Assembly (NCBI RefSeq): GCF_000426645.1
Contig: NZ_AUFT01000019.1
Location: forward strand, 62,001-126,000
Source: Nakamurella lactea DSM 19367
GTDB taxonomy: Bacteria > Actinomycetota > Actinomycetes > Mycobacteriales > Nakamurellaceae
Length of the DNA stretch: 64,000 nt
Direction: 5' to 3'
Below, piece by piece: positions 19,259 through 28,619 of the stretch. Every line of letters begins with the position of its first letter. The first letter of the stretch is position 1. A program made the position numbers and the translations under genes. The notes beneath the pieces were generated by a model, which worked only from the letters and a program-made list of their open reading frames with translations, ran no database searches and had not been told where the DNA came from.

Positions 19259-22200
19259 GTGACCGATCCGTTCGGCACCGCCGCGCTGCGCGCTGCGGTG
19301 CTGTCCACCTGGGTGGCCTCGCCGTCCAGGTTCCGCGAGGATGCCAACGCCGAGGAGGCGTTGTCCCGCGGCTACGGCGACCGGGTGCTGGTCGAACTCG
19401 CGGCCAATGCCGTCGATGCGGCCCGAGCCGCCGGTGAGCCGGCGCGAATCCGGATCACCGTGTCGCGGAACGGTTCCGGCGACGGTCGCCCCGAGCTGTG
19501 GGTGGCCAACACCGGCGCTCCGCTGGGCGCGGCCGGTGTGGCGGCGCTGGCCAGCCTGCGTGCCTCGGCCAAACGCGTCGACCTGGCCAGCACCGGCCAC
19601 TTCGGCGTCGGGTTCACCGCGGTGCTGGCCGTTTCCGACGCTCCGCGGGTGATCTCCAGCTCAGGCGGAGTCGAGTTCTCGGCCGAACGCACCGCGGAAG
19701 CCGTTGCTGCTCAAGGGAACCGAGAGTTGGACGCGGAACTTGAGCTACGCCGCGGGGTGGTCCCGACGCTGCGGCTGTGCTGGCCGTCGACGGATCGTCA
19801 GCCGCCGCCGGACGGGTTCACCACCGAGGTCCGGCTGCCGTGCAACGACGACATCGACCCGGACGAGCTGCTGGAGCGCTGGCGGCGTGACGTCACCGAT
19901 CATCTGTTCTGGGCGCTGCCGGACCTGCAGGAGGTGCTGTTCGACGACCGCGCGATCGCCCGCCGCCGCGGCGCCGGCAACCGCATCGAGCTGGTGGAAT
20001 CGGTTGTCGGGGAACCGGATCGGGTCTCCGGGTTCACGGTGCTGACCGCCGATGGCGAGCTACCCGAGCTGCTGTTGCGCAACCTGCCGGTGGAACAGCA
20101 GCTGCGGATCGGCTGGCGGGTCGGCTGGGTGCTGCCCGACGAACCGCTGCAGACACCGGCGTCGTTGTGCGCGCCGACGCCCACCGACGAGCTGCTGAGC
20201 TTCCCGGCCAGGCTGATCGGGACGTTCGAGGTGGACGAGACCCGCCGGCACCTCACCGACGGCGATTTGGATGCGTTCGTGCTCGGTCGGGCGGCCGAGG
20301 CCTATCTGCAGCTGGTGGCGGCGATCGAGCCGCGGCGTCGCTGGCTGTTGGTGCCGCCCAACGGGTTTCCGGCCGGACCGGTGGACGGTCGGCTGCGCGA
20401 GGCGGTACTGCAGGGCTGGCGCGCGGCGCCGTTGCTGGTCGGCGCACTCGGCGACCCGCTGACCCCGCCGGACGCCGTCACCGTCCCCGGTGTCGACCAG
20501 GACACCATCGGGCAGTTCGCCCAGGCGCTGCCGGGCCTGCTGCCCGCCGGCTCATCCGCGGAGCAGGCCGCCCGCCGGGTGCTCGGCGTCCGTGAGCTGA
20601 CGGTGAGTGCCGCCGTCGATGCCCTGGCGTCCGTCGTCCGCCCGCCGGAGTTCTGGCGGCGGATCTACGACGGACTCGCCGCCTTCGACGCCGATGCTCT
20701 GGCCGGCCTGCCGGTCCCGTTGGCCGATGGCCGGCAGGTGATCGGTGCCCGCGGACTGCTCCTGCCGGTGGCCGGTGCCGAGCCGCTGGCGGTCCGGGCT
20801 GCCACGGCGCTGCCCGGTCTGCGAATGGTGCACCCGCTGGCGGCACACCCATTGCTGCAGCGGCTCGGCGCGCAGCACGCAGACCCGGACGCGCTGCTGG
20901 GAGCCGAGGCGCTGCGCGACGAGATCGCCCGCTGCGCAGCCGATCTGGACGACGGAGGCATCGAACCGGAAGCGCTGTCGGCCGGCTGCGTCGATGTCGC
21001 CATGGCGGCCGTCGACGAGATGGCAGTCGGCGATCGGGTGACGGTCGGTGCCGGATCTGACGGCGGCGGCGGCGCTGACGACGGTGCCGGGTCTGACGAC
21101 GGTGCCGGGTCTGACGACGGTGCCGGATCTGACGACGGTTGGGGAGTCGCGGCGGACCCGATGGACGGGGTGTCACCGGCGGTGCTCGCCGCCCTGGTAC
21201 TTGACCTGGTCGCCGCCGGCGGCCGGGCCGAGCCCGGCGTGCTCGCCGACCTGGTGCTCAGCGACGCCGACGGCGAGCCATGGCCGGCCGGCGGGCTGCT
21301 ATTGGCGGACTCGCCGTGGCGGGCGCTGATCGCCGAGGATGATCTGCCGACGGTGCATCCGCTGTGGCCCGCTCGCTGGCCGCGCGAGGTGCTGGTGGCC
21401 GCCGGCGTCCGTGCCGGGCTGCTGGTGATCGGCGCGGACGATCCGCGGGCCGCCGACCTGTTGCCGGACCTCGACGCTTGGCTCGACGACCCGGCGGCCG
21501 GCGACGGCACGTCGTCGGCCATCGCCGAACTCGACCTGTTCGACGACGCCGATTGGCCGGCTGTGCTGGCGGGGATCGCGGCCGAACCGGCGGCCAGGGC
21601 GGCGTTGCTCGGGAACTCGACCGGGCTGAGTCACCCCGCGTGGTGGTTGCGCCGCAACGCCCGGTTCGACGGGCGGCGCCCGACCGAGTTCCGCTGCCCA
21701 GGGGCCGACGAGTTGGCCGGGTTGTACGACCCGTTGCCCGGATCCGCTGATGGCATCGACCCTGCGGTCGCCGCGGCGATCGGTGTGCTGCCGGATCTGG
21801 CGGCGGCCGTCGACGCCGATCCACAACTGCTGCTTGACCGGTTCTGCGACCCCGAACGGCGGCTGCGGCCGGCCGCGGTGGCCGCCGTCACCGGCCGGAT
21901 CGCGACCCTGCTGGCCGGGCGTACCGATCTGGCATTACCGGCCACCGTCCGCACCCTCGCCGGCACCGCGGTGGACGCCGCGGACGCGGTGGTGCCGGAC
22001 GGTCCATGGTGGGCGCAGCTGCTGTCTCCGGAGACGGTGGTGGCGCCCGGCAACGACCCGGCGGACACCGCCGAACTGTTCGACCTGCCGGTGGCGGCCG
22101 GCCGCTGGCAGGTCGAGGTCAGCTCGCCGCCGGCGGCGTCAGCGGGTGCGGCGCAACAGCTCTCGGCCCAGATCGCGGCTATCGCCGACGTGCTCGGCCT

Positions 22201-22483
22201 CGCCGGACCGCCACCGGACGTGCAGTTGCGGCCCGGGCTGACGGTTCGGCTCGGCGACCCGGATTCCGGCGACCCGGATTCCGGCGACCCGGATTCCGGT
22301 GACCCGGTGCGGGTCGGATGGTGGCCGGACGTCACCGGCTATCTGGTCGACGGCAGCACCGACGCGGTCGCCGACGCGGTGGCCTGGGCGGCCGGCCGCT
22401 ACGCCGATCGCCAGCTGGCCAGGGCCGCGCTGCGCGGCGACGGTGGCCAGGCGATCGTCGAGGCCGCCTTCGCCAACTGCTGA
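19259..22483 (+). CDS. Very large GHKL ATPase, sacsin N-terminal-like
   Basis: 1074 aa from GTG 19259, one base after the DUF3027 stop. Residues 30-160 show a GHKL (Hsp90/histidine-kinase type) nucleotide fold: N-box VLVELAANAVDAARAAG, G1 LWVANTG, and G2 STGHFGVGFTAVLAVSD. The remaining 900 residues are Ala/Asp/Leu-rich with no domain I recognise. Two in-frame tandem repeats encode acidic Gly/Ser linkers: DDGAGS units at about residues 606-624 and GDPDS units at about 999-1014. Such proteins are annotated as sacsin N-terminal ATPase-like and may be chaperones. No signal or membrane segments. Confidence 0.85.
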   Translation: MTDPFGTAALRAAVLSTWVASPSRFREDANAEEALSRGYGDRVLVELAANAVDAARAAGEPARIRITVSRNGSGDGRPELWVANTGAPLGAAGVAALASLRASAKRVDLASTGHFGVGFTAVLAVSDAPRVISSSGGVEFSAERTAEAVAAQGNRELDAELELRRGVVPTLRLCWPSTDRQPPPDGFTTEVRLPCNDDIDPDELLERWRRDVTDHLFWALPDLQEVLFDDRAIARRRGAGNRIELVESVVGEPDRVSGFTVLTADGELPELLLRNLPVEQQLRIGWRVGWVLPDEPLQTPASLCAPTPTDELLSFPARLIGTFEVDETRRHLTDGDLDAFVLGRAAEAYLQLVAAIEPRRRWLLVPPNGFPAGPVDGRLREAVLQGWRAAPLLVGALGDPLTPPDAVTVPGVDQDTIGQFAQALPGLLPAGSSAEQAARRVLGVRELTVSAAVDALASVVRPPEFWRRIYDGLAAFDADALAGLPVPLADGRQVIGARGLLLPVAGAEPLAVRAATALPGLRMVHPLAAHPLLQRLGAQHADPDALLGAEALRDEIARCAADLDDGGIEPEALSAGCVDVAMAAVDEMAVGDRVTVGAGSDGGGGADDGAGSDDGAGSDDGAGSDDGWGVAADPMDGVSPAVLAALVLDLVAAGGRAEPGVLADLVLSDADGEPWPAGGLLLADSPWRALIAEDDLPTVHPLWPARWPREVLVAAGVRAGLLVIGADDPRAADLLPDLDAWLDDPAAGDGTSSAIAELDLFDDADWPAVLAGIAAEPAARAALLGNSTGLSHPAWWLRRNARFDGRRPTEFRCPGADELAGLYDPLPGSADGIDPAVAAAIGVLPDLAAAVDADPQLLLDRFCDPERRLRPAAVAAVTGRIATLLAGRTDLALPATVRTLAGTAVDAADAVVPDGPWWAQLLSPETVVAPGNDPADTAELFDLPVAAGRWQVEVSSPPAASAGAAQQLSAQIAAIADVLGLAGPPPDVQLRPGLTVRLGDPDSGDPDSGDPDSGDPVRVGWWPDVTGYLVDGSTDAVADAVAWAAGRYADRQLARAALRGDGGQAIVEAAFANC

Positions 22484-22487
22484 CGCG

Positions 22488-22775
22488 TCAGAACTGCTCG
22501 TCCAACGCCATCGAACTGGAGCCGCGGGTGCCGCGGCGGGCCGCCCGGCGCTGCCAGAAATAGATGGCGAGCCCGATCAGCCCGAGCACCCAGCCGGCCA
22601 GGCAGGTCCAGAGCCAGATCATCGCGTCGTGCGCCCGGAGGTCGCTGATGAAGAACAGCAGCACCACGAAGCCGACGAACCACAGCGCGGTACCCGGCAC
22701 CACCACATGTGCCAGCCCGGCGTTCACCGGTGGCAGCGGCGGCGGGGCCTCTGGATCGGCGGTCGGCTCGGTCAC
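22488..22775 (-). CDS. DUF2530 membrane protein
   Basis: 95 aa with two membrane helices (VVVPGTALWFVGFVVLLFFI and MIWLWTCLAGWVLGLIGLAI) and a basic C-terminus RRAARRGTRGSS, the pattern of the actinobacterial DUF2530 family. Convergent with the GHKL gene; the stops are four bases apart with a perfect 12-bp palindrome CTGACGCGTCAG (22480-22491) across them. Function unknown. Confidence 0.8.
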   Translation of the reverse strand: MTEPTADPEAPPPLPPVNAGLAHVVVPGTALWFVGFVVLLFFISDLRAHDAMIWLWTCLAGWVLGLIGLAIYFWQRRAARRGTRGSSSMALDEQF

Positions 22776-22914
22776 GCTGCCCAGCCTAGGGCGTGTCGAC
22801 GACGTGTTGATGCCCGCCGTACTGCGGCCGCGATGAGCGCTGTGGTGAAGCAGGTAAAGAAGGCCGGTGCGCGGTCACTGTCGTAGGCTGGGACGCGGCC
22901 CGAACCCGGGCCGG

Positions 22915-24672
22915 ATGGTGAAACGGGCCGGCCAGAGCGGCCGGACAGCGGGGGCGGTGAGTCAGACGGGTCAGCAGTCGGACTCGCCGGCCGAACCTGC
23001 GGGCGATCCAGACCCCGACGATCTGCCGACACCGTCGTCGTCGGCGCAACGCCGCCGGAATGCGGCCCGTAGCAACCGATTCCGCACCAGGCGCCGCGAT
23101 CGACTCCGGGCCCAACGGGAGGAACGCACCGCGCTGCAGCGCGGTGACGACGATCTACCGGCCGCCGTCACCCCCGAAGCGGTGAGTCCGGGCACCCCCG
23201 AGGTCGTCAGCCCCGAAGCGGCCATCCCGAAACCGGCGCCGGGCGAGCGGCCGCCGGCCGCGGCGACCCGCGGCACCTTCCGGTCGCTGAAGATTCGCAA
23301 CTATCGGTTGTACTTCACCGGCAACGTGATCTGTCAGACCGGTACCTGGATGAACCGGGTGGCCCAGGACTGGCTGGTGCTGCAGCTCACCGACAACAAC
23401 CCGGTGGCGCTCGGGGTGGCCACCGCGTTGCAGTTCGGGCCCACCCTGCTGTTGTCGATCTGGGCCGGCACGCTGGCCGACCGGTTGGACAAGCGGAAGC
23501 TGCTGATCTGGATCCAGGTGGTGCTCGGGCTGGCGGCCATCACTCTCGGCATCCTCACCTGGACCCACATCGCGCAGATCTGGCACGTCTACGCCGCCTG
23601 TCTGGTGGTGGGATCGGCGGCCTCGCTGGACGGGCCGGTGCGGCAGGCGTTCGTCGGTGAGCTGGTCGGCCCGAGTCAGATCACCAACGCGGTCGCCCTG
23701 AACGCGATGGGGTTCAACGGCGCCCGGATCGTCGGGCCGGCCATCGCCGGCGTCCTCATCTCGATCGTCGATACCGGCCCGGTGATGGCGGTCTCCGGGC
23801 TCTCTTACATTGCGGTGATCACCGGCCTCATCCGGATCGACCCGGCCCAACTGCGCCGATCGAAACCGGTCGCCCGCAAGAAGGGACAGATGCGCGAGGG
23901 CCTGGCCTACGTCCGGGGGCGGCCGGATCTGATCCTGGTCCTGTCGCTGTTGTTCATGGTCGCCACCTTCGGGATGAACTTCCAGGTGACGCTGGCGATC
24001 ATGGCCCGGATCGTCTTCGAACGGGATGCCGCCTCCTACGGCCTGCTGTCCACTGCGATCGCGGTCGGCGCGCTGCTCGGCGCGACCCTCTCCGCGCGGC
24101 GGACGACTGCGCCGCGGCAACGGCTGCTGATCGGCACCGCGCTCGGTTTCGGGTTGCTGCAGGTGGTGCTCGGGCTGGTCGGCTCCTACTACTGGCTCGC
24201 TATCCTGCTGATCCCGGAGGGGATGCTGATGCTGGCGTTCAGCAACGCCGCCAACGCGATGGTGCAGATGACCACCGCGCCGTCGATGCGCGGCCGGGTG
24301 ATGGGCATCTACACGCTCGCCTTCCTCGGCGGTACGCCGTTCTTCTCCCCGGTGCTCGGGGTGTTGGCCGATCACTTCGGCGGCGGCGCCCCGCTGGTGT
24401 TCGGCGGCGCGGTGTCGGCGCTCTCCGCCGCGGTGATCGGCGTGTGGCTGCTGCGCAGTTCGCCGGTGCACTTCCAGGTCAGGGTGTCGCCGGTGCCGCA
24501 TCTGCATCTGCAGAACCCGGATGACGAGCACGGCGATGACGAGCACTTCTCGGAGAGCGTTGCGCACTCGCTGCAGCGGATCGGTGGTGGGGCCCGGCGG
24601 TCAATGCGGCCCGCCGTGCGGGTGGCCAGGCGCGCCCGCCGGGTGGTGCGGCGGCCCGGCGGCCGTCGCTGA
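22915..24672 (+). CDS. MFS exporter of the MFS_3/EntS type
   Basis: 585 aa from ATG 22915; GTG 22918 and GTG 22957 are in-frame alternatives, the latter with a better Shine-Dalgarno-like GGGGGCG. A hydrophilic, basic N-terminus of about 120 residues precedes the MFS_3 domain (FRSLKIRNYRLYFTGNVICQ, WMNRVAQDWLVLQLTDN) with about twelve helices. The C-terminus is Arg-rich. EntS-type proteins export siderophores or other small molecules; here no biosynthetic genes are adjacent, so the substrate is open. Confidence 0.85.
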   Translation: MVKRAGQSGRTAGAVSQTGQQSDSPAEPAGDPDPDDLPTPSSSAQRRRNAARSNRFRTRRRDRLRAQREERTALQRGDDDLPAAVTPEAVSPGTPEVVSPEAAIPKPAPGERPPAAATRGTFRSLKIRNYRLYFTGNVICQTGTWMNRVAQDWLVLQLTDNNPVALGVATALQFGPTLLLSIWAGTLADRLDKRKLLIWIQVVLGLAAITLGILTWTHIAQIWHVYAACLVVGSAASLDGPVRQAFVGELVGPSQITNAVALNAMGFNGARIVGPAIAGVLISIVDTGPVMAVSGLSYIAVITGLIRIDPAQLRRSKPVARKKGQMREGLAYVRGRPDLILVLSLLFMVATFGMNFQVTLAIMARIVFERDAASYGLLSTAIAVGALLGATLSARRTTAPRQRLLIGTALGFGLLQVVLGLVGSYYWLAILLIPEGMLMLAFSNAANAMVQMTTAPSMRGRVMGIYTLAFLGGTPFFSPVLGVLADHFGGGAPLVFGGAVSALSAAVIGVWLLRSSPVHFQVRVSPVPHLHLQNPDDEHGDDEHFSESVAHSLQRIGGGARRSMRPAVRVARRARRVVRRPGGRR

Positions 24673-24803
24673 TGTCCCCCGCCCCGGCGCTTATCAACAT
24701 CGCATCCGCTGGCGAACTGGGCCGATTTGGGACGGGTGTGACGGGTGTCGACGATTTCGGAAGCGCCCGGGGCTGACGGGTACGCGCGTCGCCGGTCCGG
24801 ATA

Positions 24804-24855
24804 TTGACGCCGGGGACGACAACGTGGAATCGTCAGCCGCTGACATCGTTGTCAG
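24804..24855 (+). promoter_or_regulatory. Promoter region and LacI-type operator of the GH92 gene
   Basis: CTGACATCGTTGTCAG at 24840-24855 is a 16-bp palindrome with one mismatch and a central CG, the format of LacI-family operators. A TTGACG (24804-24809) lies upstream, but the -10 is unclear. The operator ends 15 bases before the GH92 start, where a bound repressor would block transcription. No lacI gene is in the window. Confidence 0.5.
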
Positions 24856-24870
24856 GCAGAAGGGTTCATC

Positions 24871-27800
24871 ATGGCCGTGCAACCACCAGCTCAGCAGTAT
24901 CGGAAACTGCCCGGATCTCGCCGGGCGCTCCGCGGCATCCGCGGCCCGGTCGCGGCGTTCGCCGGCGCCGCCGTCGTGGCGAGTGCTCTACTGGTCGCGC
25001 AGCCGGCCGGTGCCGCCCCGGCGACCGCCGGCACCGCTGCCGCCGCCGTGACCCCGGCCGCCACCTCCGCGGCCGCGCCGGCCGCCGATGACCTGACCCA
25101 CTGGGTGAACCCATTCGTCGGCACCCAGAACTTCGGCAACACCTTTCCCGGCGCCTCGGCGCCGTTCGGCATGGTCCAGGTGTCACCGGACACCGGCGGT
25201 CAGGGCGGCTACGACTACCTGCAGAACAAGATCTACGGCTTCAGCCAGACCCACCTGTCCGGCGTCGGCTGCGGCGTGGTCGGCGAGCTGCCGGTGATGC
25301 CCACCACCGGCGCGGTGAACTCCGTCGACACCAACAGCTATGGCTCGCAGTTCTCGCACGACAACGAACAGGCCACCCCCGGCTACTACCAGGTCGGCCT
25401 GGTCAAGTACGGCATCAACGCCGAGCTCACCGCTACCGACCGGACCGGCTGGCAGCGATACACCTTCCCGGCGGACAAGCAGGCGAACGTGCTGTTCAAC
25501 ACCGGCAAGGCGAACATGACGGTGTTCGATTCCGAGGTGCACGTGGTCGGCGATCACACCATCGAGGGCCGCATCCACGACGGCAACTTCTGCGCCGGTA
25601 AGGACCAGCACACCGTCTACTTCTCGGCGCAGTTCGACACCCCGTTCGCCGGCTTCGGCACCTGGTCGGGGTCGACCATCACCGCCGACAATCGCGACGC
25701 ATCGACGAAGAACGGCGGCAACGGCGCCTACGTGACCTTCCCGGCGGGCACCACATCGGCCACCCTGAAGGTCGGCCTGAGCTACACCGGCGTCGAAGGG
25801 GCACGCAAGAACCTGGCCGCCGAGACAAACGATTCGTTCGACTTCGACGCCACCCGAACGGCTCTGACGACGCAGTGGAACGACGAACTGCACAAGGCGG
25901 CGATCACCGGCGGCAGCGACGACCGGCGCACGGCCTATTACACCTCGCTCTACCACTCGTTGTTGCACCCGAACCTGGCCGGCGACGTCGACGGCCGCTA
26001 CCTGGGCTGGGACGGCGAGTTGCACACCGCCGCCGATTACACGCCGCGGCAGAACTTCTCGCTGTGGGACACCTATCGGCCGCAGAATCAGCTCACCGAG
26101 ATCCTGGCGCCGGACGTCGCCCGGGACGACTATCTGTCGCTGCTGGCCATCGGCGAGGAGGGTGGTTGGCTGCCCCGCTGGGCTCTGGTGAACAGCGAGA
26201 CCAACATCATGACCGGCGATCCGGTCACCCCGTTCCTGGTCGAGGGTTGGTCCAAGGGATTCCTGGCCGGCCACGAGGAGCAGGCCTATGCGTTGCTGCG
26301 CAAGAACGCCACCGGGCTCCCGCCGGCCGAGAGCCAGTACAACGGGCGCAGCGGGCAGCAGTACTACCAGGAGCTCGGCTACATCCCGTTCGGACTCGAT
26401 GTCGGTACCGACTGCGTCTCGCACGGCGGCGACAACGATTGCGATCACCCGGCGTCGGCGACCATGGAGTATTCGGCGGCGGATGCGGCGTTGTCGTTGA
26501 TGGCCAAGGGATTGGGACACGCCAAGGACGCGAAGCTGTTCGCCGAGCGTGGCCGCTGGTACTCGAACCTGTGGGATCAACAGACCAAGACGTTCAGGCC
26601 ACGGCTGGCCGATGGCAACTGGCTGGCTCCCTACGATCCGATCGAGGCGTCCCATGCCTTCCACGAGGGCGGCTCGTACCAGTACCAATGGCTGGTGCCG
26701 CAGGATCCGGCCGGCCTGGTGAAGCTGATGGGCGGTACCGCGAAGGCGCAGCAGCGGCTGGACGATTTCTTCGCCTACGACCATCTGCTCTCCGACCCGG
26801 CCAAGACCGTCAAGGACGACTGGATCTCCGAGCCGTACGACTACTACGCCAAGGCCACCTACAACCCGAACAACGAGCCGGATCTGTTGGCTCCGTACAT
26901 GTACGCCTACGTGCAGCAGCCGGCCAAGATCGCCACTGTGGCGCGCGCCGCGTTCGGGCTGTTCACCACCGGTCCGGACGGCATGACGGGCAACGACGAT
27001 CTCGGCACCATGTCGGCCTGGTACGTCTTCTCCTCCTGGGGCATGTACCCGACGATGAGTGGCGGCAACTTCTTCGTGCTGTCCAGCCCGCAGTTCGACA
27101 AGGTGTCGGTGCAGGTGGGGGCGGCGAAGAACGGCGCGGCGGTGCAGGGTGGCACGCTGACGATCACGGCACCGGAGGTCTCCGACCAGAACAGGTACGT
27201 GCAGTCGGTGAAGGTCAACGGCCACAAGAGTTCCGCGACCTGGATCGACTGGGCGGCGATCGCCCGCGGCGGCAGCCTCGGCTACACCGTCGGCGACACC
27301 CCGAGCGCGTGGGGGACCGCGAAGAAGGACAGCCCGCCGTCGATCGATGCCACCGCGAAGAACAGCATCTCCGCGTTGTCGGCGACCGTCACCCCGAACC
27401 CGGTGGTGCTGCCGACCACTGCGCGCTCGACCAAGCTGACGGTGTCGATGGTCGGGCAGGCGCCGGGCAGCCTGGCCGTCACGGTGCGGGCGCAGGCGCC
27501 GGCCGGCTGGAAGGTGACGCCGGGCACCGTGGGAACGGTGTTGAGCAGCAAGGGGATTCCGGCCAGCAAGGACGTGCGGCTGGCGCTGACCCTGCCGACC
27601 GACGTGAAGCCGGGCAGTTACCTGCTCACCGTCACGGTGAAGGCGGCCGGCGTCGGGACCGTCACCAAGCGGGTGACGATCCAGATCAAGGAACCCCTGG
27701 CCTGCGCCGCGGCCACCGACGGAACCTGCGGCCTTGACCTGTCGGGGGAGTACACCAACGACGGCACCGCGACCGTAGCGGCCCCGAGCCAGGGCAACTT

Positions 27801-28263
27801 CGACCTTTCCGGCTGGGCCTACGACGCCGACCTGCTGCCGGCCGCCGGAGCAAAGTCGGTGGACGGGGTGACGTACGACCTGCCGGACGCCACCGGCACC
27901 GCGAAGAACTTCGTCGAGGCGAAGGGCCAGTCGTTGTTGTTGCCCAGCTCGAAGTACGCCGCGCTGCACCTGCTGGGGGCGGCACACAACGGCGACGTCA
28001 GCAGCGCCTTGGTGGTGACCTACACCGACGGCACGGTTGACCAGCTGCCGGTGACGATGACCGACTGGGCGGCCGGTTCCGGACACGGCGGCAATACGGT
28101 CGTCTTCGACATGGATCACCGGATCAAGAACGGGTCGGGGGTGGACGGCCCGCCGGTGCAGATCTTCGGTGCGACGGTACCGCTGGATCCGAGCAAAGCG
28201 GTTGTCTCGGTGCAGCTTCCGAACTCCCCGAACATGGAGCTGTACGCAATCACGGCTGGCTGA
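24871..28263 (+). CDS. Secreted GH92 alpha-mannosidase with NEW3 and C-terminal galactose-binding-like domain
   Basis: 1130 aa from ATG 24871 (AGAAGG upstream). A long signal peptide ends near residue 50 (AQPAGA). The GH92 catalytic region spans about residues 72-810: VNPFVGTQNFGNTFPGASAP at its start and the diagnostic GNDDLGTMSAWYVF near residue 707. A NEW3 beta domain follows (about 830-940) and then a C-terminal beta-sandwich (about 965-1130) that probably binds sugar. The family hydrolyses alpha-mannosidic linkages of N-glycans, usually with calcium. Secretion, with the sialic acid and fucose genes in this window, points to glycoprotein foraging. It interrupts an otherwise conserved block of housekeeping genes. 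Confidence 0.92.
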   Translation: MAVQPPAQQYRKLPGSRRALRGIRGPVAAFAGAAVVASALLVAQPAGAAPATAGTAAAAVTPAATSAAAPAADDLTHWVNPFVGTQNFGNTFPGASAPFGMVQVSPDTGGQGGYDYLQNKIYGFSQTHLSGVGCGVVGELPVMPTTGAVNSVDTNSYGSQFSHDNEQATPGYYQVGLVKYGINAELTATDRTGWQRYTFPADKQANVLFNTGKANMTVFDSEVHVVGDHTIEGRIHDGNFCAGKDQHTVYFSAQFDTPFAGFGTWSGSTITADNRDASTKNGGNGAYVTFPAGTTSATLKVGLSYTGVEGARKNLAAETNDSFDFDATRTALTTQWNDELHKAAITGGSDDRRTAYYTSLYHSLLHPNLAGDVDGRYLGWDGELHTAADYTPRQNFSLWDTYRPQNQLTEILAPDVARDDYLSLLAIGEEGGWLPRWALVNSETNIMTGDPVTPFLVEGWSKGFLAGHEEQAYALLRKNATGLPPAESQYNGRSGQQYYQELGYIPFGLDVGTDCVSHGGDNDCDHPASATMEYSAADAALSLMAKGLGHAKDAKLFAERGRWYSNLWDQQTKTFRPRLADGNWLAPYDPIEASHAFHEGGSYQYQWLVPQDPAGLVKLMGGTAKAQQRLDDFFAYDHLLSDPAKTVKDDWISEPYDYYAKATYNPNNEPDLLAPYMYAYVQQPAKIATVARAAFGLFTTGPDGMTGNDDLGTMSAWYVFSSWGMYPTMSGGNFFVLSSPQFDKVSVQVGAAKNGAAVQGGTLTITAPEVSDQNRYVQSVKVNGHKSSATWIDWAAIARGGSLGYTVGDTPSAWGTAKKDSPPSIDATAKNSISALSATVTPNPVVLPTTARSTKLTVSMVGQAPGSLAVTVRAQAPAGWKVTPGTVGTVLSSKGIPASKDVRLALTLPTDVKPGSYLLTVTVKAAGVGTVTKRVTIQIKEPLACAAATDGTCGLDLSGEYTNDGTATVAAPSQGNFDLSGWAYDADLLPAAGAKSVDGVTYDLPDATGTAKNFVEAKGQSLLLPSSKYAALHLLGAAHNGDVSSALVVTYTDGTVDQLPVTMTDWAAGSGHGGNTVVFDMDHRIKNGSGVDGPPVQIFGATVPLDPSKAVVSVQLPNSPNMELYAITAG

Positions 28264-28277
28264 CGAGGCCCGTCAGC
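28259..28277. terminator. Bidirectional terminator between GH92 and DUF2630
   Basis: GCTGACG (28259-28265) and CGTCAGC (28271-28277) form a hairpin with a five-base loop exactly between the two convergent stops. Confidence 0.6.
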
Positions 28278-28523
28278 TCATTGCAGGTAGCCCTCCACCT
28301 CGCCGGCCGGCCGGACCGCAGCCTCATCGGGGTTCTCGCCGAATTCGCGCTTGGCCCGGCGCTGCCGCAGCAGGTCCCAGCACTGGTCGAGCGAGACTTC
28401 GAGATCGCGGAGTTGCCCGGCCGCCTCGGTGGACGATTCCTGGCCGGTTTCGACCTTCTGCCGCAGCTCGTGCTCGGCGGCCACCATGTCCTTGATCCTG
28501 CCGAGGATGTCTGATTCCTGCAT
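28278..28523 (-). CDS. DUF2630 family protein
   Basis: 81 aa, helical and acidic: MQESDILGRIKDMVAAEHEL, DLEVSLDQCWDLLRQRRAKR and a C-terminal VEGYLQ. This matches DUF2630, a small actinobacterial family of unknown function. ATG 28523 is preceded by AAAGGA. Monocistronic, divergent from the SpoU methyltransferase gene about 96 bases away. Confidence 0.85.
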   Translation of the reverse strand: MQESDILGRIKDMVAAEHELRQKVETGQESSTEAAGQLRDLEVSLDQCWDLLRQRRAKREFGENPDEAAVRPAGEVEGYLQ

Positions 28524-28619
28524 CGAGGTTCCTTTCTGGCGGAGTGCTCGTGGTCAGGTATCCCATGGTCCGCCCTGCCTGCCGGATCGGCATCCCGCAG
28601 GTACGGCAGACTTCTCATC

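Noticed and set aside
23155-24567. 470-codon minus-strand frame opposite the MFS_3 gene
   Set aside because: His/Gln/Arg-rich antisense shadow with no recognisable domain.
25183-28119. 978-codon minus-strand frame opposite the GH92 gene
   Set aside because: Low-complexity Arg/Val/His composition and no RBS or domains; antisense shadow of a confident GH92 gene.
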